Source: Massilia phyllostachyos
GTDB taxonomy: Bacteria; Pseudomonadota; Gammaproteobacteria; Burkholderiales; Burkholderiaceae_D
Reading direction: 5' to 3'
Length of the DNA stretch: 64,000 bases
NCBI RefSeq assembly: GCF_021044825.1
Contig: NZ_JAJNOC010000004.1
Location: 428,213 to 492,212 of the forward strand
Under the pieces are notes generated by a model that made no database searches, was not told the DNA's origin, and saw nothing but the letters and a program-made list of their open reading frames with translations. Positions within the stretch are counted from its first letter, which is position 1. Each line of letters starts with the position of its first letter. Below, one piece after another: positions 48,739-56,253 of the stretch. The position numbers were made by a program, and so were the translations under genes.

Positions 48739-48874
48739 AAAATTGGGTTCCCGCCTGCGCGGGAACGACGTGCTACTGGTGCGTGTCGAGATACGTTTCT
48801 TAGTTGTTCGCCTAAAAACCGTCGGACGCGCCACTGGCGCCTACGACTTCCCGCGAAAGGCGGGAACCCAAGTT
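48739..48874. repeat. Composite REP-like repeat region
   Basis: A first hairpin (48739-48771, core TTCCCGCCTGCGCGGGAA) is followed by a larger composite (48810-48874) of GCCTAAAAACCGTCGG, the palindrome GCGCCACTGGCGC, and an opposite hairpin CTTCCCGCGAAAGGCGGGAAC. It combines both repeat types seen elsewhere in the window and separates the YjfB-like gene from the bufferin locus. Confidence 0.82.
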
Positions 48875-48966
48875 TCGCACCGCAGCCACTAACTCATCAC
48901 CCACCTTGCATCTTTCCCCCACCTGATAAATACTGGCGACCTCACCCCACGCCACCGGAGCACCGC

Positions 48967-49260
48967 ATGACCCACCGCCACGCCCTGATCGCCGCCGCCC
49001 TCGCCAGCGTGTGCGCCGCCCAGGCCACCGCCCAGGACCAGATGGGCGCGCCGAAAGCCGACCAGGAAGCCTGCTACGGCGTCGCCAAGGCCGGCCAGAA
49101 CGATTGCGGCACCGCGACCCACGGCTGCGCCGGCGTCGCCGCGGTCGACAAGGACCCGAACGAATGGAAATTCGTCGCCAAGGGCACCTGCACCAAGATC
49201 GGCGGCTCGCTCGAGCCCGGCAAGGCTGCCAAACCTGGCCAGTCCGAACCGAAGAAGTAA
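48967..49260 (+). CDS. DUF2282 bufferin-type precursor peptide (BufA-like)
   Basis: A 97-residue secreted precursor. A signal peptide (1-23, ending ATAQ region) precedes a core with four cysteines: Cys36 ([10 protein letters not shown]), Cys47 (NDCGTA), Cys54 (HGCAGV) and Cys75 ([11 protein letters not shown]), the DUF2282 pattern. In bufferins the MNIO enzyme converts such cysteines to copper-binding thiooxazole-type groups; that is recent family knowledge. The stop is three bases before the fused maturase gene. CCGGAG precedes the ATG. Confidence 0.88.
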   Translation: MTHRHALIAAALASVCAAQATAQDQMGAPKADQEACYGVAKAGQNDCGTATHGCAGVAAVDKDPNEWKFVAKGTCTKIGGSLEPGKAAKPGQSEPKK

Positions 49261-49263
49261 GCC

Positions 49264-50901
49264 ATGCTCGCCGCCGGCGTGGGATTGCGCACGCCGCATT
49301 ACCGCGCCTTTCTCGAGGAACGCCCCGAGGTCGGCTTCCTCGAAGTCCATAGCGAAAACTATATCGCCCGCGCAGGCTGGGACTGGCACGTCCTGACGAC
49401 CCTGCGCCGCGACTATCCCCTCAGCCTGCACGGCGTCGGGCTCGGCCTGGGCTCGGCGCACGGCTTTCCGGACGCCCACCTGGCGCGCCTGCGGGCGCTG
49501 GTGGATGCCGTCGATCCCTTTCTCATCTCCGAACACCTGAGCTGGGGCGCGCTGGCCGACCGCCAACTGAACGACCTGCTACCTCTCGAGCTGAACGCGG
49601 CGATGCTGGACCTGCTGTGCGAGCGGGTAGGGCGGGTGCAGGACGTGCTGCAACGGCGCCTGCTGGTCGAGAACGTTTCGACCTATGTGCGCTTCCGCGC
49701 CGACACCATGAGCGAGGCCGAGTTCCTGGCGGAACTAACGCGCCGCACCGGCTGCGCCATCCTGCTCGATGTAAACAATCTCTACGTCAACCAACACAAC
49801 CACGGCGAAGATGCGCTGGCGGCGATCGCGGCCTTGCCGGCCGGCAGCGTCGGCGAAATCCACCTGGCCGGCCACCTGGTGACGCCGCTGGCGCTGGTCG
49901 ACCACCATGGCGCGGCGGTCGCCGAGCCGGTGTGGGACTTGTACCGGGCGGCCTTGCAGCGCTTCGGCCGGGTGCCGACGCTGGTCGAATGGGATGCCGA
50001 CCTGCCGCCGCTCGACGTGCTGCTGGCCGAGACGGCGCGGGCGGACGCCATCGCTGCCGCGTATACGGCGCCGGTTCCCCTCGAGGTGCAGTCGGTGCCG
50101 GTAACGACTGCCGCGCCGGGCCCGGCCCCGGGCGCGATCCAGCAACGCTTCGGCGAAGCCTTGTTCGACCGCCGCCTCGACGGCGAACTGGCGCCTCGGC
50201 TCCATGGCGACGGCGCGGCGCGCATGGCGCTCTACCGCGGCAATCTGCACGCCGGCTGGGAGCGCGCGCTGTCGGACGCCTATCCGGTGATCCGGCAACT
50301 GCTGGGAGAGGAATTCTTCGCCGGCCTGGCCCGGGCCTACGGCGCGGCGTTTCCATCCCGGGATCCGGACCTCGCCGCCTTCGGCGCGCAACTGGCGGAT
50401 TTCCTCGAAGGTTTCGCCCCGGCGGCGCCGTATCCTTATCTGCCGGACATGGCGCGGCTGGAGTGGGCGGTGCACCGGGCGCAGCTGGCGCCGGACGTGG
50501 CGCCCGCCGGTATCGAGATGCTGGCCGCGCTGACGCCCGAGCAACTGGACGCCGCGGCCTTGGCCCTGCACCCGGCCGTCGCGATCCTGCCCAGCCGCTG
50601 GTCGACGGCCGCGCTATGGCAGGCCCACCAGCCGGGCGGCCCGGCGCTGCCGGCGGATGTGAACGTTCCATGCACGGCGCTGGTGACGCGGGCGCGCTGG
50701 CAGGCAGAGGTCGTGGAAATCGATGCCGTCGAGGCGACGGTGCTGGAACGGCTGGCAAGCGGCGCCAGCTTCGGCGAGGCGCTCGACGCGGGTCTCGAAC
50801 GCTGCGGGAGCGAGGGCGGAAACGCGTCGGCGCCGGATATCGGCGCCATGCTGCAGCGCTGGTGCAGACTCGGCGTGATCGCCGAAGACGGCGCCGGCTG
50901 A
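49264..50901 (+). CDS. Fused DUF692 MNIO maturase and DUF2063 partner (BufB-BufC)
   Basis: A 545-residue two-domain protein. Residues 1-265 are a DUF692 multinuclear iron oxygenase: [14 protein letters not shown] (5-18), EVHSENY (27-33), [15 protein letters not shown] (54-68), ISEHLSWG (88-95), LVENVSTY (134-141), [15 protein letters not shown] (167-181) and EIHLAGH (198-204). After a linker (270-290), residues 291-540 carry the DUF2063 domain ([31 protein letters not shown]). In most loci these are separate genes that modify the precursor together. The precursor gene ends three bases upstream. Confidence 0.92.
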   Translation: MLAAGVGLRTPHYRAFLEERPEVGFLEVHSENYIARAGWDWHVLTTLRRDYPLSLHGVGLGLGSAHGFPDAHLARLRALVDAVDPFLISEHLSWGALADRQLNDLLPLELNAAMLDLLCERVGRVQDVLQRRLLVENVSTYVRFRADTMSEAEFLAELTRRTGCAILLDVNNLYVNQHNHGEDALAAIAALPAGSVGEIHLAGHLVTPLALVDHHGAAVAEPVWDLYRAALQRFGRVPTLVEWDADLPPLDVLLAETARADAIAAAYTAPVPLEVQSVPVTTAAPGPAPGAIQQRFGEALFDRRLDGELAPRLHGDGAARMALYRGNLHAGWERALSDAYPVIRQLLGEEFFAGLARAYGAAFPSRDPDLAAFGAQLADFLEGFAPAAPYPYLPDMARLEWAVHRAQLAPDVAPAGIEMLAALTPEQLDAAALALHPAVAILPSRWSTAALWQAHQPGGPALPADVNVPCTALVTRARWQAEVVEIDAVEATVLERLASGASFGEALDAGLERCGSEGGNASAPDIGAMLQRWCRLGVIAEDGAG

Positions 50902-50922
50902 ACCGCTCAGGGTTTTAACAGA

Positions 50923-51207
50923 TCAGTGGAAGGCGCGCAGGATGCGCTGCTCGCCGGTATGGTCGCGGAAGCGCTCGTTGGCGGCGCGGGTGGCGGCCAT
51001 CATGCGTTCCAGCTGGGCGTCTTCGAAACGCGCCAGTTCCTCGTTGGCCGCTTCCAGGGCCAGCGCCAGCTTGGCGCGGGCGTTCTGGTAGAGCGCGCTG
51101 GAGTAGTGGTCGGTATTCTTGAGCAGCTCTTCCGCGTTCTCGATGACGAGACGCAGGTCGCCGATCAGTTGTTCCTGCGACTGAGCGCGGGGTGCGGGGG
51201 TTTCCAT
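50923..51207 (-). CDS. DUF883-like (YqjD/ElaB) helical protein
   Basis: A 94-residue, mostly helical, acidic protein. EQLIGDLRLVIENAEELLKN near residue 11-30 matches the N-terminal part of DUF883/ElaB proteins, which bind ribosomes or the inner membrane, but the usual C-terminal membrane helix is absent. It converges on the maturase gene with 21 bp between stops. The annotation is moderate. Confidence 0.68.
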   Translation of the reverse strand: METPAPRAQSQEQLIGDLRLVIENAEELLKNTDHYSSALYQNARAKLALALEAANEELARFEDAQLERMMAATRAANERFRDHTGEQRILRAFH

Positions 51208-51338
51208 TGCTTCACCTTTAGCCGAATGTTTGCTGAATCATCACGACTTAAAATATAAACAAGGAAGCCCGGTTCTGTTTGTTAGCGCGCAAACATAAGA
51301 CCACCGCTTTTTTGCAGATCCGGCGGTCAATCCGGCCC

Positions 51339-51551
51339 TTACTGGACCGTGATCTGGACGTCGCCGATGGTGACGACCTGGCCGGTGCGAATCTTGGCGG
51401 TCTTGCGCAGTTCCTGCTTGCCGTCGACCGACACCGCGCCGCTGGCGACCACGTTCTTGCCGGCGCCGCCGCTGTCGACCAGGCCGACCAGCTTCAGCAG
51501 CTGGTTGACCTCGACGAATTCTGATGTCAAATCGAACACTATTTTTTGCAT
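51339..51551 (-). CDS. S4-domain RNA-binding protein (YbcJ-like)
   Basis: A 70-residue protein consisting of one S4 domain: EFVEVNQLLKLVGLVDSGG, AVSVDGKQELRKTAKIRTG and a final beta strand VVTIGDVQITVQ. It matches the YbcJ family of small RNA-binding proteins. ATG 51551 follows GAGGAT. It is 59 bp downstream of fumC on the same strand and may share its transcript. Confidence 0.9.
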   Translation of the reverse strand: MQKIVFDLTSEFVEVNQLLKLVGLVDSGGAGKNVVASGAVSVDGKQELRKTAKIRTGQVVTIGDVQITVQ

Positions 51552-51610
51552 GCTATCCTCGGGGTAAGTAAAGACGGCGCCGCTTCCTGACGCCGCCTGG
51601 TAGTGCGCGC

Positions 51611-53008
51611 TTACTCGACCTGGTCCGGCCGGGTCATGTCGATCGGGACGATCCACTGGTCAAACTGCTGCTCGTCCAGGAAACCGGACTGCAGCGCCGC
51701 CTGGCGCAAGGTCAGGCCTTCCTTCGACGCGGTCTTGGCGATCTGCGCGGCGCGATCATACCCGATGTGCGGCGCCAGTGCGGTCACCAGCATCAGCGAT
51801 TTTTCCATCAGCTCGGCGATACGCGCGTGGTTCGGCTCGATGCCCTGGGCGCAATGTTCGTCGAACGAGCGCATGCCGTCCGCCAGCAGGCGGGCGCTCT
51901 GCAGGAAGTTGTGCGCGATCATCGGCTTGAACACGTTCAGCTCGAAATTGCCTTGCGAGCCGCCGACCGTGATCGCGACGTCGTTGCCGAACACCTGGCA
52001 GCACAGCATGGTCAGCGCCTCGCACTGGGTCGGATTGACCTTGCCCGGCATGATCGAGCTGCCCGGCTCGTTCTCGGGAATCGTGATCTCGCCCAGGCCC
52101 GAGCGCGGGCCGGACGCCATCCAGCGCACGTCGTTGGCGATCTTCATCAGCGCCGTGGCCAGGGTCTTGAAAGCGCCGTGGGCTTGCACCATGGCGTCGT
52201 GGCCGGCCAGGGCCATGAACTTGTTCGGTGCGTTCTTGAAGGCCAGGCCGGTGCGCGAGCCCAGTTCGGCCGCGATGCGCGGGGCGAATTCCGGGTGCGC
52301 GTTCAGGCCGGTGCCGACCGCGGTGCCGCCGGCCGCCAGGGCCAGCAGGCCGGGCAGGGTGGCGCGGATCGCGCTTTCGGAAAATTCCAGCTGGGCCACG
52401 TAGCCCGAGAATTCCTGGCCGAGCGTGAGCGGGGTGGCGTCCTGCAGGTGGGTGCGGCCGATCTTGACGATGTCCTCGAACTCGCGCGACTTGCGCAGCA
52501 GGGTGCCGCGCAGCTGGGCCAGGGCCGGCAGCAGGTTCTGGGCGACGGCGGCCGCCGCGGCCACGTGCATGGCGGTGGGGAAGATGTCGTTCGACGATTG
52601 CCCCATGTTCACGTGGTCGTTCGGGTGCAGCTGGCGCGCCTCGCCGCGCTCGCCGCCCATCAGCTCGGAGCCGCGGTTGGCCAGCACCTCGTTCATGTTC
52701 ATATTGCTCTGGGTGCCGGAGCCGGTCTGCCACACGGCCAGCGGGAACTCGGTCGGATGCTTGCCTTCCAGGACTTCATCGGCAGCGCGGATGATGGCGT
52801 CGGCTTTATCTTTCGGCAGCTTGCCGAGCGAGCGGTTGACGGCCGCGGCGGCGCGCTTGACCTGGGCCAGCGCCGCCACCAGCTCGGGCGCCATGCGCTC
52901 GGTCGAGATGTGGAAATGGTGGAGCGAACGCTGGGTCTGGGCGCCCCACAGCTGGCTCGCCGGAACCTCGATCGGGCCGAAACTGTCCTTTTCAATCCTG
53001 TTTTCCAT
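51611..53008 (-). CDS. fumC: Fumarate hydratase, class II
   Basis: A 465-residue iron-independent fumarase that hydrates fumarate to malate in the TCA cycle. The superfamily signature [15 protein letters not shown] (about 320-334) is complete. [18 protein letters not shown] (about 98-115) and [16 protein letters not shown] are also standard. Length is typical of FumC. It is a homotetramer in the cytosol. A probable regulatory region lies in the 98 bp before the divergent FimV-like gene. Confidence 0.97.
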   Translation of the reverse strand: MENRIEKDSFGPIEVPASQLWGAQTQRSLHHFHISTERMAPELVAALAQVKRAAAAVNRSLGKLPKDKADAIIRAADEVLEGKHPTEFPLAVWQTGSGTQSNMNMNEVLANRGSELMGGERGEARQLHPNDHVNMGQSSNDIFPTAMHVAAAAAVAQNLLPALAQLRGTLLRKSREFEDIVKIGRTHLQDATPLTLGQEFSGYVAQLEFSESAIRATLPGLLALAAGGTAVGTGLNAHPEFAPRIAAELGSRTGLAFKNAPNKFMALAGHDAMVQAHGAFKTLATALMKIANDVRWMASGPRSGLGEITIPENEPGSSIMPGKVNPTQCEALTMLCCQVFGNDVAITVGGSQGNFELNVFKPMIAHNFLQSARLLADGMRSFDEHCAQGIEPNHARIAELMEKSLMLVTALAPHIGYDRAAQIAKTASKEGLTLRQAALQSGFLDEQQFDQWIVPIDMTRPDQVE

Positions 53009-53106
53009 GATGTCCTGTGCGATAGAGAGCTGGGAATGCTAAAGAGTTTATCCCATTGTCCGTTAATGACGCTTGGGCTTCCTTTTCCGCATCTCCGCAC
53101 CTTCCT

Positions 53107-54156
53107 ATGGCTTGCCGCCTCCCACTGTTATTGATTAGCGCGCTGCTGGCCGGCGCCTCCCACGCGGCCGAGCTCGGCGAACCCCGGGTGACTTCCTATA
53201 TCGGCCAACCGCTGGTGGCCGACGTCGAGCTGCTGATGCTGGAAGACGGCGCCAAGCCGGTGGCGGTGCGCCTGGCGCATCCGGACGTCTACCGCGGCGC
53301 CAATATCGGCATGCCGCCGGTGCTGTCGACTTTGACCATGTCCGTGATGCGGCGCGATGGGCGCCAGTTCCTGCATGTGACCTCGCTCAAGCCGGTCGAC
53401 ACGCCGCACCTGCACCTGTATCTCGAGCTGGCCGACGGCAGTCAGCGCAACGTGCGCCTGGCAACCCTGTGGCTGTCGCCGGATCCGAATCCGGCGCCGC
53501 CGCCTCCGCCGCCCGCACCGGCGCCGGTTCCCGCTCCCGTGCCCGCGCCGGTGGTGGCGGCGCCGCCCGTCCAGGCGGTGAAGCCGAAGGTGGCCGCCGT
53601 CGTCGCGCGCCCGAAACCCCCGGCGCCGAAACCCGCGGCGCCGCCGCCCGAACCCAAGCCGGCGCCGAAGGTGGAAGCGCTGAAGGTGGAAGAACCGAAG
53701 CACGTGGCCGAGGCGCCCGCGGCCTGCGCGCCGCAGCCGCTGCCGGATACCAATGCCTGCATGATGCTGGGCGCCAAGAACACCCTGTTGCGCGAGCAGC
53801 TGGGCCAGCTCGAAGACAAGGTCAAGGTGCTGCAGGTGGCGATGGGCGCGTCCGCCTCTTCCGTCATGCCGCCGGTGAAACCCTACAAGGCGAAGAAAAA
53901 GAAGGCCGAGCCGTTGCCGCCCGAAGCGGAAACGCCGTGGGGCCTGATCGGTGGCGGGGTCGCCGCCGTGCTGGCGCTGCTGGGCGCCCTGCTCGTGCTG
54001 CGCCGCCGCAAGGGCAAGGCCACGGTGCGTCACACCGAGCCGAAGGTCGGCCTGCTGGCGCGCTTGAAGACCCGTTTCCAGCGCAAACCGAAGCCGCAGA
54101 AAGTGGCCGAGCCGACCCTGGAAGAGGGCGAGCACGACACGTCTACACAAGCTTGA
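53107..54156 (+). CDS. Short FimV-like protein with Pro/Ala-rich linker
   Basis: A 349-residue inner-membrane protein. The signal peptide (1-20, ending SHA) precedes a FimV N-terminal-type domain (ELGEPRVTSYIGQPLVADVEL). A long PAPAP-rich linker (about 135-220) follows, then a coiled-coil stretch (LLREQLGQLEDKVKVLQVAM), one membrane helix (about 280-305, LIGGGVAAVLALLGALLVL) and a short basic cytoplasmic tail. FimV proteins aid type IV pilus and secretin assembly; this one lacks the LysM and TPR parts of the full version. ATG 53107 gives the signal peptide. Confidence 0.78.
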   Translation: MACRLPLLLISALLAGASHAAELGEPRVTSYIGQPLVADVELLMLEDGAKPVAVRLAHPDVYRGANIGMPPVLSTLTMSVMRRDGRQFLHVTSLKPVDTPHLHLYLELADGSQRNVRLATLWLSPDPNPAPPPPPPAPAPVPAPVPAPVVAAPPVQAVKPKVAAVVARPKPPAPKPAAPPPEPKPAPKVEALKVEEPKHVAEAPAACAPQPLPDTNACMMLGAKNTLLREQLGQLEDKVKVLQVAMGASASSVMPPVKPYKAKKKKAEPLPPEAETPWGLIGGGVAAVLALLGALLVLRRRKGKATVRHTEPKVGLLARLKTRFQRKPKPQKVAEPTLEEGEHDTSTQA

Positions 54157-54520
54157 GAATTGCGCTATACTGGGTTCGTGCTCGCGAGAGTACAGACGGC
54201 ACGGCGACCTGGCGCAGCCACCACCGATAGCGTGGCGCGGAACCCAGGTAACGTTGAAGAAACGCCCGTGTCCGGAAGCCGTCCGCCCGCCAACCGAGGC
54301 AGCGGACGCCGGCAGCAACCGGCAGGAGACGACACCAGGAGATACCTGGCCGTCGTTCTCTCCCCCCCCCATTCCGTGGCCGAGCCCCTGCGCTCGGCCG
54401 CATCTCGGAAGCGCCTGCGGGCGCTTTTTGTTTTTTTCCGGCGCCGGCGGCAAGGCCCCTGGACCTCGCCGCCCGCCCCCGGACAGGCTACAATCGCCCA
54501 CCGGCATTTCCGGGCGTACT
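54157..54520 (+). other. Possible structured RNA or leader region before the HDOD gene
   Basis: This 364-bp stretch has no convincing gene. TATACT (54166-54171) could be a -10 element. Many short complementary runs follow, including ACCTGGCGC..GCGTGGCGCGG and GGCCGAG..CTCGGCC (54378-54399), and the stretch ends in a strong terminator. That is the layout of a free small RNA of about 260 nt, or of a long 3' leader of the FimV-like transcript. It does not match a riboswitch or RNase P, tmRNA or SRP motif that I know. Confidence 0.4.
54409..54437 (+). terminator. Rho-independent terminator
   Basis: AAGCGCC-tgcg-GGCGCTT is followed by TTTGTTTTTTT. It lies 253 bases after the FimV-like stop and 84 bases before the HDOD start, so it ends either the FimV-like transcript or the candidate RNA. 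Confidence 0.88.
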
Positions 54521-55492
54521 ATGAAAAATTGGATCAATCGTTTGTTGAGCAGTGCGGACAGCCAGGCTGACGCACCCCAGGGCGCCGCCGCAGCGCCGGA
54601 TACGCCGGCCGACCCGGCGGCGAGCGGCGCCGCCATCGACGCCCTCTATTATGGCTGGCTCGCCGGCCCCGCCACCTTCGACGCGCCGCCGGAGACCGAG
54701 CGCCAGATCCTCGACGCGGTGCGCCAGCTGGCGCAGAACCCGTCGCTCGCCGCCGAGCTGGTGCCGCGCATCCCGGAACTGATCCCGCAACTGCTGCGCA
54801 GCCTGCGTGACGAGAACGTCACCACCGGCGAGCTGGCCACCCAGGTGGCGCAGGACCTGGTGCTGGTGGCCGAGGTGCTGCGCGAGGCGAACAGCGCCTA
54901 TTACCGGCCGATGACGCCCATCAAGACCCTGGATGCCGCCATCATGCTGCTCGGCCAGAACGGCCTGCGCATGCTGCTGGCGCGGGTCGCCTTCCGTCCC
55001 GTCATCCGCATGCACGAGACCGGCTTCGCGCGGCGGGCGGCGCCGCTGGTCTGGAACCATTCCGAAAAATGCGCGGTCGCGGCCAGCCTGATGGCGCCGG
55101 GGGTAACGGCCGATATCTTCGAAGCCTGCCTGGGCGGGCTGATGCAGGACGTCGGGCTGATCGTGGCGTTCCGGCTCGCGGACCGGGTCTGTCCGAACGG
55201 CAAGGTGCCGGCCTCGCGCGACTTCGGCGTCGAGCTGCTGGCGCGCAGCCGGGTGCTGTCGGAAGCGATCGCGCGGCACTGGGAGTTTCCGGACAATGTA
55301 GCGGAGGCGATTGCGCGGGCAGGGGAGGCGGATGGGGCGCCCCTCGCGCAGGCGCTGGCGCAGGGGGACCGGATCGCCAAGCTGCGCTTACTGATCGATG
55401 CGGGGAAGGTGGAAGAGGACGATGCGCTGGTGATGGAGGGATTGAATGGCTTCCAGCGCCGTTGCCTCGGCAAGCTGAGCAGCCTGGAGTAG
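54521..55492 (+). CDS. HDOD-domain signalling protein
   Basis: A 323-residue soluble protein. Residues 65-270 form an HDOD domain, related to HD-GYP but lacking catalytic residues: ELIPQLLRSLRDENVTTGEL, LVAEVLREANSAYY, then LGQNGLRMLLARVAF and a degenerate NHSEKCA. HDOD proteins act in c-di-GMP and stress signalling and in motility in related species. The ATG at 54521 is chosen because the long upstream frame covers the terminator. Confidence 0.87.
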   Translation: MKNWINRLLSSADSQADAPQGAAAAPDTPADPAASGAAIDALYYGWLAGPATFDAPPETERQILDAVRQLAQNPSLAAELVPRIPELIPQLLRSLRDENVTTGELATQVAQDLVLVAEVLREANSAYYRPMTPIKTLDAAIMLLGQNGLRMLLARVAFRPVIRMHETGFARRAAPLVWNHSEKCAVAASLMAPGVTADIFEACLGGLMQDVGLIVAFRLADRVCPNGKVPASRDFGVELLARSRVLSEAIARHWEFPDNVAEAIARAGEADGAPLAQALAQGDRIAKLRLLIDAGKVEEDDALVMEGLNGFQRRCLGKLSSLE

Positions 55493-55595
55493 GGTGGGCG
55501 GTCCTCCGCCCACGCGTTCAAATCACGGTGAAATCATCGTGTGAGGCGTTCTTGCGATAACTATCACCGCGTGGACGGGGGCCGCCCACCCTATA
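55489..55595. repeat. Inverted GTAGGGTGGGC-type repeat pair
   Basis: A copy of the 44831 repeat (GTAGGGTGGGCGG-tcct-CCGCCCACGCG) starts in the last codon of the HDOD gene at 55489, with an inverted partner CGCGTGGACGGGGGCCGCCCACCCTAT at 55568-55595, quoted by its end points. The two enclose about 45 unremarkable bases. Confidence 0.75.
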
Positions 55596-55624
55596 AAAGC
55601 AAAGGGCGCCAGCGGCGCCCTTGG
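55591..55624 (-). terminator. Rho-independent terminator of the FliT-like gene
   Basis: Read on the reverse strand, GGGCGCC-gct-GGCGCCC is followed by TTTGCTTTTA. It lies directly downstream of the FliT-like stop codon. Confidence 0.8.
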
Positions 55625-55641
55625 TCGGATAACTTATTTGA

Positions 55642-55923
55642 TCAGTGCGCGCACAGTGCGCGATCCACTTGCCCCATCCACGGCTCGGTCACGTCGCGAA
55701 TCGCACGGTCATTCGCCATCAGCTGCTTGATCAGGTCGATCTTGCGCTGGCGCTTGGCGCCATCCAGCGCCGGGACGCCGCCGATCGCCGCGCCGGCAGC
55801 CACGCTCGCCTGCACGTTCAGCTTGTCGAAACTGTTCCAGTTGCCAGTCTCGGCAGCAACCTTCATCTGGCCGCTGAGGCCGGCGAGGTGTTCATACATC
55901 GAGAGGACGTCGTTCGAGGTCAT
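55642..55923 (-). CDS. FliT-like small protein
   Basis: A 93-residue helical protein. YEHLAGLSGQMKVAAETGNW near the start, RQRKIDLIKQLMANDRAIRD and the TEPWMGQVDRAL end match the helical pattern and the R-x-x-I-x-x-I(L)-x-x-D core of FliT, the FliD chaperone, though no flagellar gene adjoins. The ATG at 55923 is the first in frame. It has its own terminator and no visible partner. Confidence 0.62.
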   Translation of the reverse strand: MTSNDVLSMYEHLAGLSGQMKVAAETGNWNSFDKLNVQASVAAGAAIGGVPALDGAKRQRKIDLIKQLMANDRAIRDVTEPWMGQVDRALCAH

Positions 55924-56253
55924 GTTGCTGCCTTGGCAAGTTTCACCAGCGGATTGCCGGTTGTCTTCCCTTTTACGGACGCGGTTTCCGGAACTTTAGG
56001 GTTGCGAGCAATTTTTTTTGAAATTTTTTCGACCGGACAGGAATCTTGCCAGTCTTGCATGGTCAACTGAGCGGCTCTGGTCCAGAATGCTTTCCGCCAA
56101 TCCCCGGATTCAGCAGTCTGGCCGCGTTTTCCGCAGTCTGTCGCAATCCCGGCGCGGACCCCAGGCGGCATCGATAGAGTGCGTGCTGGGTCGTTGCGCC
56201 GTCGAGCGCCGCGCCACGAACAAAACACCAAGAATAGCTTTGCGAGAGAGAGA
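55924..56253. other. Intergenic region before the M1 peptidase gene
   Basis: 330 bp with an AT-rich tract near 56005-56035 (TTTTTTTTGAAATTTTTTC) that could hold promoter elements for both divergent genes. No gene, repeat or terminator can be supported. Confidence 0.55.

Noticed and set aside
54254..54520. N-terminal extension of the HDOD protein
   Set aside because: The extension would be translated through a strong terminator and lacks similarity; the ATG at 54521 begins a normal HDOD protein.
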